From Treponema sp. (GTDB taxonomy: Bacteria; Spirochaetota; Spirochaetia; Treponematales; Treponemataceae), in contig JAGBGX010000010.1 of NCBI GenBank assembly GCA_017935745.1, positions 124,001 through 188,000 on the forward strand: a stretch of DNA of 64,000 nucleotides. The letters are read 5' to 3'. Each line of letters opens with the position of its first letter. Positions within the stretch are counted from its first letter, which is position 1. Shown in pieces: positions 16,786 through 24,730 of this stretch. The translations under genes were made by a program, and so were the position numbers. The notes below the pieces were generated by a model. That model worked only from the letters and a program-made list of their open reading frames with translations, was not told where the DNA came from and did not search any database.

Positions 16786-17354
16786 TGAAAAATGAAGCTG
16801 TTACCCTTGAAACGAGGATGGGCGATTTCAAGGTATTGAATGAGATGAGCAAAAAGGGCGGAGTTGTTTTTTTCGGCGGAAACTATTTTTCAAGAATGAA
16901 TATAAACGAGCTTGCGGACGGAAATGAAATGGCTGAAAAAATCTATGACAGAAGCATAGAAAATCTTCAGCTGTCTGACGCATTTAAAATTTTGGAGGAT
17001 GGAATTTACAGTCTGAATCCTGCTAAAATTTTTGTCAACATCGGTGACTGTGACTGCTGCGATGAAAATTTCAATGAAGCGGAATTCATAAGCAAGTATG
17101 AATGGCTTTTGCTCAGCCTGCACAGAAACTGCCGGAAATCAAAAATTTATATTGTGTCTGTCATTTCTGATTTTCATAGTGCCCGGACGCTGAATGAAAA
17201 GCTTTCCTGCCTTGCGCAGGAAACTGGCTGTGTCTTTATAAATGTAACACGGGAAGCAAGGGAGTCTCTGGGCTTTGAACGGGTTTTCAATACGCTCAAG
17301 CCGTACATGAGAATTTTCCCTGTGAAATTCGCGCAGGCAATGCAGATGGCGTGA
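16785..17354 (+). CDS. SGNH/GDSL-hydrolase-like protein with degraded catalytic motifs
   Basis: A 189-residue cytoplasmic protein. The fold markers are visible: VVFFGGNYFSRMNINELA where SGNH enzymes have a G-x-S nucleophile, IYDRSIENLQLSDAF (block II), NPAKIFVNIGDCD (block III, normally G-x-N-D) and a C-terminus lacking D-x-x-H. The nucleophile Ser, the block III Asn and the terminal Asp/His all appear replaced, so it is probably not a working hydrolase. Translationally coupled to the PQ-loop-like gene and next to a LysR regulator. Family call is from motif alignment by eye. Confidence 0.55.
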   Translation: MKNEAVTLETRMGDFKVLNEMSKKGGVVFFGGNYFSRMNINELADGNEMAEKIYDRSIENLQLSDAFKILEDGIYSLNPAKIFVNIGDCDCCDENFNEAEFISKYEWLLLSLHRNCRKSKIYIVSVISDFHSARTLNEKLSCLAQETGCVFINVTREARESLGFERVFNTLKPYMRIFPVKFAQAMQMA

Positions 17355-17355
17355 C

Positions 17356-17370
17356 AGCAGATCTGCTTTT
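17356..17370 (+). terminator. weak hairpin plus T-run after the SGNH-like gene
   Basis: AGCAGATCTGCT forms a 4-bp stem around GATC and is followed by TTT. It sits 2 nt after the stop codon and in the 61-bp convergent gap to kdgK. The stem is short, so this is a tentative terminator only. Confidence 0.25.
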
Positions 17371-17415
17371 CAAAAATGCGCCGGCGAAAGAATCTGAAAT
17401 TAGAATTACAGAACG

Positions 17416-18435
17416 CTACCGCTGAATTCTTCCGCTGGCATCGCCTTTTGCAAGATGACGCACTTCCTCTGCGCTGACCATGTTGAAATCGCCTTCAATG
17501 GAATGCTTCAGGCAGGAAGCCGCGCTTGCAAAGTCCACGCAGTTCTGGCTGCTTTCATTGCAGAGCAGTGAATAGATCAGGCCTGCGCTGAAACTGTCGC
17601 CTCCGCCAAGCCGGTCTACGATGAGAATTTCATGTTCCCGGCTGAAGAAAAAGTCCTTGCCATCGTAAAAAAGCGCTGACCATCTGTTGATGCTTGCATT
17701 GATGGAAGTCCGCAGCGTGACCGCAACTTTTTTAAAGCCGTATGTTTCCGCAAGGCGCAGGGCAGCCGACTTGTAGCCGTTCCTGCTGAGCTTTCCGTTT
17801 TCTATGTCAGAGCCGTCTGCTTCAATGCCAAAAACATCTTTTGCATCTTCTTCATTTGAAATGCAGACATCGATGTACGGCGCGATTTTTTCCATGGTTT
17901 CTTTTGCCTGTGATTTCGTCCAGAGCTTGCTTCTGTAGTTCAAGTCACAGCTTACCGGTATGCCTTTTGCCTGCGCTGCCTTGCATGCTTCAATGCAGAT
18001 TTCGGGAAGGTTTCCTCCCAGTGCCGGAGTTACGCCCGTAAAATGGAACCAGTCGGCTTCTTTCAGGATTGTGCTCCAGTCAAAGTCGGAAGGGCTGCTT
18101 TCCGCAATTGCTGAGCCTGTGCGGTCGTAAATGCACTTTGAAGGACGCTGGCTTGCTCCCCTCTCATTAAAATAAATTCCCACCCGGTTTCCGCCGCGCA
18201 CAATATGCTCTGTGCGGACGCCGAACCTGCGCAAGGAATTCACTGCGCTCTGCCCTATTTCGTGGGAAGGAAGCTTTGTGACAAAAAAAGAGTCCGCGCC
18301 AAAGTTCGCAAGAGAAACAGCAACATTTGCTTCAGCTCCTCCGAATGTGGAAGTCATCCTTTCAGCCTGAACAAAACGGTAGTATCCTTCAGGCTCAAGC
18401 CGGAGCAGAAGCTCTCCGAATGTAACTGTCTTCAT
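17416..18435 (-). CDS. kdgK: 2-keto-3-deoxygluconate kinase-like PfkB sugar kinase
   Basis: A 339-residue ribokinase-fold enzyme. MKTVTFGELLLRLEPEG, FGGAEANVAVSLANFG and RVGIYFNERGASQRPS are typical of KDG kinases, and LGGGDSFSAGLIY holds the catalytic Asp and anion hole. It phosphorylates 2-keto-3-deoxygluconate, the end product of pectin/uronate breakdown, for aldolase cleavage. Its ATG overlaps the pectinesterase stop by 4 nt, which fits pectin use. The precise sugar is inferred. Confidence 0.82.
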   Translation of the reverse strand: MKTVTFGELLLRLEPEGYYRFVQAERMTSTFGGAEANVAVSLANFGADSFFVTKLPSHEIGQSAVNSLRRFGVRTEHIVRGGNRVGIYFNERGASQRPSKCIYDRTGSAIAESSPSDFDWSTILKEADWFHFTGVTPALGGNLPEICIEACKAAQAKGIPVSCDLNYRSKLWTKSQAKETMEKIAPYIDVCISNEEDAKDVFGIEADGSDIENGKLSRNGYKSAALRLAETYGFKKVAVTLRTSINASINRWSALFYDGKDFFFSREHEILIVDRLGGGDSFSAGLIYSLLCNESSQNCVDFASAASCLKHSIEGDFNMVSAEEVRHLAKGDASGRIQR

Positions 18436-19454
18436 GGCTTTTCCTGCTGCATTTTTGCAAACGGAGTTTCATGCAGAATAAGATAGCGGCTTGCATATCC
18501 GCTGAAAAAATCGTCTTCTGTCAGAGTGTATGCCTTTATGTTCCGGCGGCTTGTGTCCGCGCACGAAACAGTTCCGTTCTTGAAAACAGTCTTGGAGCTG
18601 TACTCGCGGATTCCGGCCTTTGCGCTTCCCCTTGGATATACTTCCCGGTTCATGTCATCGTCCCAGACAAGCTCCGGGCTGTATATGTCCTGAAATGTGC
18701 AGTTGATAAACGCGATGCTGTCCCAGTCCTTTTCGCTGGAAGGGCTTCCTTTTCCGTCTGTCCTGCATGCGTATACAGCTGATTTTTTGCGCCGCTCGGC
18801 AAGAAATCTGCATCCTGAGAAAATGAATCCGTTTTTGTGTGCCGGTGTCCGGCTGTTCACCGCAAAGCTGTCAAAGTCGCCGCGGCTGTCGGCAACGGCT
18901 TCGATTGTGCAGTTTTCAAAGAAGCAGGTGTCCGGCTCTCCGTAGATAAAATCAACATCGCCTGAAACTGATGAATTTAAAAACCAGCTGAAGCCCTTTA
19001 CAAAAAGCGTGTTCTGGTGCCCCTGGATTTTCATTCCTTCGCAGAACAGTGTGCCTGAAGTATTGTTCCATACGAGCGCTTCCGCTGAATCAGGAAGCGT
19101 GGAGCCTTCTTCTATTGTCTTTACATGGGTGTTTGCAACGGTGAAATTCTTCAGCGAGACATTTGTTGCGTTCGGACCGAAGACAAAAAGCGCCCGGTTT
19201 GCAAGCCCCTTGTTGTAGGCTTCGCAGTTGTCAGCCTGAATTATGCAGCTCTCGGCCCGTGTGCCGGGCATGCTTTCCATTATAAGCGGATTCGACAAGT
19301 TGTATCTGATTGTCTCCGTGTAGAGGCCCGGCTCAAGGACAATGTGGACAGGAGTTTCCTTTGAAACTGCGCCAGTTGTTATCATCTCCTTGATTTTCTT
19401 TAAGGCGGCTGTGACTGCTGACGGCGACCGTGCATTTACTGTAAGTTCAAGCAT
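18432..19454 (-). CDS. pectinesterase (carbohydrate esterase family 8), no signal peptide
   Basis: A 340-residue right-handed beta-helix protein. Recognisable blocks: ETPVHIVLEPGLYTETIRYN, GHQNTLFVKG, and GDVDFIYGEPDTCFFENC, which contains the catalytic Asp of the D-F-I-F-G motif. The first acidic position is Asn (QNTLF) where plant enzymes have QDTL; some bacterial esterases share this. It removes methyl groups from pectin. No signal peptide is present, so it should act in the cytoplasm on imported oligogalacturonides. First gene of the kdgK pair. Confidence 0.8.
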   Translation of the reverse strand: MLELTVNARSPSAVTAALKKIKEMITTGAVSKETPVHIVLEPGLYTETIRYNLSNPLIMESMPGTRAESCIIQADNCEAYNKGLANRALFVFGPNATNVSLKNFTVANTHVKTIEEGSTLPDSAEALVWNNTSGTLFCEGMKIQGHQNTLFVKGFSWFLNSSVSGDVDFIYGEPDTCFFENCTIEAVADSRGDFDSFAVNSRTPAHKNGFIFSGCRFLAERRKKSAVYACRTDGKGSPSSEKDWDSIAFINCTFQDIYSPELVWDDDMNREVYPRGSAKAGIREYSSKTVFKNGTVSCADTSRRNIKAYTLTEDDFFSGYASRYLILHETPFAKMQQEKP

Positions 19455-19523
19455 ACAGAAAGTATACCCTATTTTTGGTCAGCTTGCAACGAGGAAAATT
19501 CCTGGCGGAAATGGTGCGGGAAA

Positions 19524-20009
19524 TCACCTGAGCTTTATAATCCGCTGGTTCTGGGAGCCGCGGAACTGGAGGGAAATGTCCTTCAGCTCTTCCTTGAACG
19601 GGCCGTCAACAAGAACATCTATGCCTGAAAGCATTTCGTCAGTTGAAGGGCACCGCTGCTTTCCGTCCTTGGGCAGAATGTCCTTGTCATATATATACCC
19701 TGTATAGCACCAGATTGTTTTCTGAGGAAGCAGCCTTTTTATTTTTGTAAAAAACGGAGCCAGCGTTTTCTGGTTTTCCTTTTCAAACGGCTCGCCGCCA
19801 AGGACAGTGAGGCCGCTGATAAAGTCTTTTGAAAGGGCTTCCAGAATTTCCTCTTCAGTGTGATGCGTGAATTCCGTTCCGTAGCAAAAGTCCCATGTGC
19901 ATTTGTTAAAGCAGCCCGGGCAATGGATTGTGCAGCCGGAAACGAACAGGGAAACCCGCACTCCCTCTCCGTTTGCGATATCGATTTTTTTTATTTCGCC
20001 ATAGTGCAT
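19524..20009 (-). CDS. nrdG: anaerobic ribonucleoside-triphosphate reductase activating protein
   Basis: A 161-residue radical-SAM activase with the C-x3-C-x2-C cluster motif in SGCTIHCPGCFNKCTW and TVLGGEPFEKEN. It installs the glycyl radical on NrdD. Its ATG overlaps the nrdD stop by one base, so the two are coupled. The 69-bp gap downstream to the pectinesterase gene shows no clear element. Confidence 0.95.
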   Translation of the reverse strand: MHYGEIKKIDIANGEGVRVSLFVSGCTIHCPGCFNKCTWDFCYGTEFTHHTEEEILEALSKDFISGLTVLGGEPFEKENQKTLAPFFTKIKRLLPQKTIWCYTGYIYDKDILPKDGKQRCPSTDEMLSGIDVLVDGPFKEELKDISLQFRGSQNQRIIKLR

Positions 20010-22186
20010 CAGAGATGAAGAACCCGCTCTTTTATTTCCTGAGTCCGCCCCTGGTTCCAGTACTGGGTTCCGATATAGCCGCAGGTCCGGCGTGCAACAT
20101 TCATCGTGGTCTGGTCACGGTTCTTGCAGCTGGGGCATTCCCACATGAGCTTTCCGTCGCTGTCGCTTGCAATCTGAATTTCACCTGTGAATCCGCATTT
20201 CTGGCAGAAGTCGCTTTTTGTGTTCAGCTCAGCGTACATGATGTTGTTGTAGATGTGCTTTAAAAGCGTCATGACAGCCGGAATGTTATGCTCCATGTTC
20301 GGCACTTCAACATAGCTTACCGCGCCTCCCGGGGAAAGCACCTGGAATTCGGATTCAAACACGAGCTTTGAAAATGCATCGATTTTTTCCGTGACATGGA
20401 CATGGTAGCTGTTTGTGATATAGTTCTTGTCAGTCACGCCTTCAATGATGCCGAACCGGCGCTTGAGGCATTTTGCGAATTTGTATGTTGTGCTTTCAAG
20501 CGGCGTTCCGTACACTGAATAGTCAATGGATTCTTCCTGTTTCCACCGTTTGCAGGCGTCGTTGAGGGCGCGCATTACATTGAGCGCGAACGGCTTTGCG
20601 TCCGGATCCGTATGCGATTTTCCTGTCATAAAGCGGACGCATTCGCACAAGCCGGCATACCCGAGGGAAATTGTGGAATATCCGTTGTACAGGAGCTTGT
20701 CAATGACTTCGCCTTTTTTCAGCCGTGCCAAGGCTCCGTTCTGCCAGAGAATCGGCGCTACATCAGACTTTGTGCCGAGCAGCCTGTTGTGGCGGATTCT
20801 GAGCGCCCTGTGGCACAGCTCAAGCCTGTCCTGAAGAATCTGCCAGAATTTCACCATGTCGCCGCCGGAAGAGCAGGCCGCGTCAACCAGATTCAGCGTT
20901 ACAACTCCCTGGTTGAACCTTCCATAATATTTGGGCTTTCCTGTGATATCGACATACGGCGTAAGGAACGAGCGGCAGCCCATGCACGGATAGCAGTTTC
21001 CGTTTCCGTTAGCATCGGTTTTCAGCTCCAGCATTTTCTTTTCGCTGATATAGTCGGGAACCATTCTTCTGGCTGTACATTTTGCCGCAAGCTCGGAAAG
21101 ATAGTAATACGGAGAGCCTTGCTCCACATTGTCGTCCTCGAGAACATAAATCAGCTTGGGAAACGCAGGAGTGATCCATGCGCCTTTTTCATTTTTTACA
21201 CCCTGATACCGCTGCTTGAGAACTTCTTCTATTATGAGCGCAAGATCCGCTTTTTCCTGCTCGTTTTTCGCTTCGTTCAGATACATGAAGACTGTTACAA
21301 ACGGAGCCTGCCCGTTGGTTGTCATGAGCGTAATAACCTGATACTGAATCGTCTGGACTCCGCGCTTTATTTCGTCCTTGACGCGGTTTTCGACCATATA
21401 GTTGAACTGCTCCGCTGAAACCTGAACGCCGGTTGCCTTTATCATGTCTGAAGTTTCTGCCGTGATTTTTTTCCGGCTGACATCAACAAACGGAGCAAGA
21501 TGGGTGAGCGTGATGCTCTGTCCGCCGTACTGGCAGCTGGCAACCTGCGCGATAATCTGCGTGGCAATGTTGCAGGCTGTGGAAAAAGAGTGCGGCCTGT
21601 CGATTTTTGTTCCGCTGATAACTGTTCCGTTCTGGAGCATGTCCTCAAGGTTCACGAGGTCGCAGTTATGCATGTGCTGCGCAAAGTAGTCAGCGTCATG
21701 AAAATGGATGATTCCTTCGTCATGAGCCTTGGAGATGTCCGGGTCAAGGAGAAAGCGGCGTGTAATGTCCTTGCTCACTTCGCCTGCCATATAGTCGCGC
21801 TGAACGGAAACAACGGTAGGATTCTTATTGGAATTTTCCTGCTTCACTTCCTCATTGTTTTCTTCAAGGAGGCTCATAATCTGCTGGTCAGTTGTGTTTT
21901 CCTTGCGCATAAGCTGATGGCGGTAGCGGTATGTTATGTACAGCTTTGCGACTTCGTAGGCCTTGCTCTGCATGATTCCGTTTTCCACAAGATCCTGGAT
22001 ATCCTCTACATTCAGCGCATGCCCTGAGCTGTGGCATTCTATTTCAATATCATCAACGATAGACTCAATCTGGTCTTCTGTAAGCCGCTTCTGCTCTGCA
22101 ACCTGCGCATTTGCTTTTCTGATTGCCGTTGCGATTTTGTTGCGGTCATAGGCTGCTTCCGCGCCGCTTCTCTTGATGATTTTCAT
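20009..22186 (-). CDS. nrdD: anaerobic ribonucleoside-triphosphate reductase (class III)
   Basis: A 725-residue enzyme from the ATG at 22186, chosen over an in-frame start at 22288 because a GAGGGG ribosome site precedes it and the longer version would span the promoter. An N-terminal ATP-cone (MKIIKRSGAEAAYDRNKIATAI...) carries allosteric control. Near the C-terminus are a Cys4 zinc site (CQKCGFTG...CPSCKNRD) and the glycyl radical Gly703 in RTCGYIGTQYW. It makes dNTPs without oxygen, fitting an anaerobe. Confidence 0.96.
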   Translation of the reverse strand: MKIIKRSGAEAAYDRNKIATAIRKANAQVAEQKRLTEDQIESIVDDIEIECHSSGHALNVEDIQDLVENGIMQSKAYEVAKLYITYRYRHQLMRKENTTDQQIMSLLEENNEEVKQENSNKNPTVVSVQRDYMAGEVSKDITRRFLLDPDISKAHDEGIIHFHDADYFAQHMHNCDLVNLEDMLQNGTVISGTKIDRPHSFSTACNIATQIIAQVASCQYGGQSITLTHLAPFVDVSRKKITAETSDMIKATGVQVSAEQFNYMVENRVKDEIKRGVQTIQYQVITLMTTNGQAPFVTVFMYLNEAKNEQEKADLALIIEEVLKQRYQGVKNEKGAWITPAFPKLIYVLEDDNVEQGSPYYYLSELAAKCTARRMVPDYISEKKMLELKTDANGNGNCYPCMGCRSFLTPYVDITGKPKYYGRFNQGVVTLNLVDAACSSGGDMVKFWQILQDRLELCHRALRIRHNRLLGTKSDVAPILWQNGALARLKKGEVIDKLLYNGYSTISLGYAGLCECVRFMTGKSHTDPDAKPFALNVMRALNDACKRWKQEESIDYSVYGTPLESTTYKFAKCLKRRFGIIEGVTDKNYITNSYHVHVTEKIDAFSKLVFESEFQVLSPGGAVSYVEVPNMEHNIPAVMTLLKHIYNNIMYAELNTKSDFCQKCGFTGEIQIASDSDGKLMWECPSCKNRDQTTMNVARRTCGYIGTQYWNQGRTQEIKERVLHL

Positions 22187-22229
22187 AGCGTTCCCCTCGT
22201 TAGCTACATATAGCGTTTGTTCGTCTGTA

Positions 22230-22258
22230 AGTATACTAGCTGTAGTGCTTTCAGTCAA
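22230..22258 (-). promoter_or_regulatory. promoter for nrdDG
   Basis: Minus-strand -35 TTGACT (22258-22253), 17-nt spacer, -10 TATACT (22235-22230). Predicted start near 22223, giving a leader of about 37 nt with a GAGGGG ribosome site. No clear NrdR box pair is visible. Confidence 0.7.
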
Positions 22259-22511
22259 TAAAACAGGAAGCCGCGCTGGAAGGCACAAACCAAATAACTA
22301 TGCGGTCTGCCGCCAGTTTCCGGGGTTCAGATTTTTTTTGCTTTTTTTTATACAGGAAATTCAGGCTTTTTCAAGCGAAACAGGGGTACAAAAATGAATA
22401 TAATTATAAAAAATAAGAGAACAGGCTGAAAAATTCATACTTTTTTGAAACGGCTGGATGTCATTCAGACACAGAATTCAGCATTCTTTTTCCAAAAACA
22501 GCTGTTTTCAA

Positions 22512-22540
22512 TAGACTTTTGCAGGATGCTCTGATAAAAT
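22512..22540 (+). promoter_or_regulatory. promoter for the GH5 lipoprotein gene
   Basis: -35 TAGACT (22512-22517), 17-nt spacer, -10 TAAAAT (22535-22540), giving a leader of about 113 nt. This lies in a 370-bp divergent gap (22289-22659) between the nrdD promoter and the endoglucanase gene; the rest is AT-rich with an eight-T run near 22330 and shows no gene or repeat that I can recognise. Confidence 0.45.
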
Positions 22541-22659
22541 AAAAATGGATGCTTGAAAACGTCTTTCAGGGCGCTTTTTGACGGCATTATGGCTCATCGC
22601 TAAAACTCACGGAAGTGATTCGTGCGGAGAATTTCTTCCGTTTCCGTACTGAGGTTTTT

Positions 22660-23697
22660 ATGGTTTGGCTGAAGGTTTTATTTTTTACAGCGGCTTTCTG
22701 CTTTCTTTCGGCGTTTGTTTCCTGCTCTCCGGGAAATAAATACCGTGCAGACACCCGCCGGGCACTGGAAGACGGCAGGACTGTTGTGGAGCGCTACGGG
22801 CAGCTTCGGATTGCGGGAACTGACTTATGCAATGAGCACGGAAAGCCTGTTCAGCTGCGCGGAATGAGTTCCCACGGGCTGCAATGGCACGGAAAGTACG
22901 CAAATGAAGAGGTAATCGGCTGGCTCCGTGATGACTGGAACTGCCAGCTGTGGCGTGCTGCCATGTATCTTACGGAAGGCGGCTATCTGAGCGCCCCAAT
23001 GATAAAGAATAAAGTGATTGACTCTATAGAGGCGGCCATAAAGCTCGGTGTCTATGTTATTGTTGACTGGCATGTCCTTGGTTCTGGAAATCCGCTTTCT
23101 CATCAGGAAAAAGCTGTTGAATTCTTTTCTGATATTGCAAGAACGTATGGAAATCATCCGAATATCATATATGAAATTTGCAACGAGCCGAACGGAGCAG
23201 ATGTTACTTGGAATGAATCGATAAAGCCGTATGCCGAGGCTGTTGTCAAGGCAATCCGTGCCTATGACAGGGACAATATCATTATCGTGGGAACTCCGAA
23301 CTGGAGCCAGGATGTGGATATTGCCTCTGAAAACAAAATCAGCGATCCGAACCTTATGTATTCGCTTCATTTTTATGCAGGAAGCCATGGAAAGGAGCTG
23401 AGAAAAAAGGCGGAAACAGCTCTGAAAAACGGCGCGCCTGTTTTTGTTACGGAATGGGGAACCACAAGGAATACAGGCGACGGAGGCGTTTTTGAAAAGC
23501 AGTCGAAGGAATGGCTTGTGTTCATGCGGAATTCAAATATTTCATGGGCGAACTGGTCTGTAAGCAACAAGGGAGAAGACTCGGGAATTCTCAAGTTTAA
23601 CGCGGACAGGAACGGCCGCGGCGGATGGACTCAGGATGACTTAAGCCCTGACGGAATTTTCATGCGCAAGGTTCTGCGGAACGAGCTGCCGCTGTAA
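22660..23697 (+). CDS. endoglucanase (glycoside hydrolase family 5) lipoprotein
   Basis: A 345-residue protein from the ATG at 22660 (GAGG site upstream); a longer in-frame start at 22615 adds only non-signal sequence. The signal MVWLKVLFFTAAFCFLSAFVSC ends in lipobox AFVSC, so it is anchored in the membrane. The GH5_2-like TIM barrel shows GLQWHGKY, VIVDWHV, acid/base Glu176 in NEPNG and nucleophile Glu265 in TEWGT. It cuts beta-1,4-glucan internally, probably at the cell surface. No carbohydrate-binding module is present. Its stop is 1 nt from the stop of the convergent transporter gene. Confidence 0.9.
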   Translation: MVWLKVLFFTAAFCFLSAFVSCSPGNKYRADTRRALEDGRTVVERYGQLRIAGTDLCNEHGKPVQLRGMSSHGLQWHGKYANEEVIGWLRDDWNCQLWRAAMYLTEGGYLSAPMIKNKVIDSIEAAIKLGVYVIVDWHVLGSGNPLSHQEKAVEFFSDIARTYGNHPNIIYEICNEPNGADVTWNESIKPYAEAVVKAIRAYDRDNIIIVGTPNWSQDVDIASENKISDPNLMYSLHFYAGSHGKELRKKAETALKNGAPVFVTEWGTTRNTGDGGVFEKQSKEWLVFMRNSNISWANWSVSNKGEDSGILKFNADRNGRGGWTQDDLSPDGIFMRKVLRNELPL

Positions 23698-23698
23698 G

Positions 23699-24667
23699 TT
23701 AAATCAGCATGCACCGCACCTTGTGTCCCGGCGCGGTTTCCTTTAGCTCTGGCAGCGACTCAAGGCAGCTTTTTTGTGCGCGCGGGCATCTGTGGGCAAA
23801 CGGGCAGCCGGAAGGAATTTCAAGCAGCGTTTTCATTTCTCCGTTTTTTTCTGCCGGAAATTTGTTTCCGGCTCCGGCGAACAGCGTCTGCGTGTATGGG
23901 TGCAGGGCTTCCTTGTACAGGTTCTGCGCCGGAGCTTCTTCTACAATCATTCCGCGGTACATTACGCCGATTGTGTCGCAAAAATAGCACGAAACGTGCA
24001 GGTCATGGGCAATGAACAGGAACGACAGGCTTCTTTTTTCACGCAGTTCCTGAAGCAAGTTCAGAATCTGAGCCTGAACAGAAACATCCAGCGCGCTTAC
24101 AACTTCGTCACAAATCAGAACCTGCGGCTCAAGAATAAGTCCGCGGGCAATGGAAATGCGCTGCCTTTGTCCGCCGGAAAATTCAGAGGGGCGCCTGTCA
24201 AGGTCAGCCTTGTCCAGCCCGATTTCTTCAAGGATGCCTGATGCAAGCTCGCGTGCATGCTCCTTTCCCTGCCACGCGGAAGAATACCGCAGGGAGGAAG
24301 TGAGAATGTCAAAAATGGTCATGCGCGGATTCAGCGAGCGGGACGGATCCTGAAAAATGTACTTCACTTTTTCCCTGTATGACTGAAGCTGCTTTTTCTT
24401 GAGCGCGCTGATTTCAAGAGCCTGCGAATTGCCCGGATAAAACCGTATGCTTCCTGAGTCGGCGCTGTACATCCGCACAAGCATTTTTGCTGTTGTTGTT
24501 TTTCCGCAGCCGCTTTCACCTGCAAGCCCGTATGTCCTGCCTTTTTTTATGCTGAATGAAACGTCATTTACTGCGTACACAAGCCTGTCTTTCCGTGCAA
24601 AAAATCCGGCGTCAAGCCCGAAGCGTTTTTGCAAATGCTCGGCTTCAATGATGCTGTCAGTTTCCAT
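23699..24667 (-). CDS. oligopeptide ABC transporter ATP-binding protein (OppF/DppF-like)
   Basis: A 322-residue ATPase from the ATG at 24667; the longer frame begins at a TTG without a ribosome site. Walker A GESGCGKTT, EFSGGQRQRISIARGL signature, Walker B VLICDEVVSALD, and the C-terminal Cys-rich oligopeptide extension GCPFAHRCPRAQKSC. It is the second ATPase of the opp-like operon. A TACACT ends 7 nt before the start codon, so it may also have its own promoter in the 63-bp gap after the fused gene. Confidence 0.9.
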   Translation of the reverse strand: METDSIIEAEHLQKRFGLDAGFFARKDRLVYAVNDVSFSIKKGRTYGLAGESGCGKTTTAKMLVRMYSADSGSIRFYPGNSQALEISALKKKQLQSYREKVKYIFQDPSRSLNPRMTIFDILTSSLRYSSAWQGKEHARELASGILEEIGLDKADLDRRPSEFSGGQRQRISIARGLILEPQVLICDEVVSALDVSVQAQILNLLQELREKRSLSFLFIAHDLHVSCYFCDTIGVMYRGMIVEEAPAQNLYKEALHPYTQTLFAGAGNKFPAEKNGEMKTLLEIPSGCPFAHRCPRAQKSCLESLPELKETAPGHKVRCMLI

Positions 24668-24730
24668 AGAAATCAGTGTACCATAGCGGCGCAAGGATTA
24701 AAAGCGTATTTTTGGCATCCCGGGCGTTTT

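Noticed and set aside
20612-22027. Long plus-strand frames (268 and 175 codons) opposite nrdD
   Set aside because: They lie wholly antisense to a canonical, complete nrdD, have no ribosome site, and their composition mirrors the codon bias of the opposite strand.
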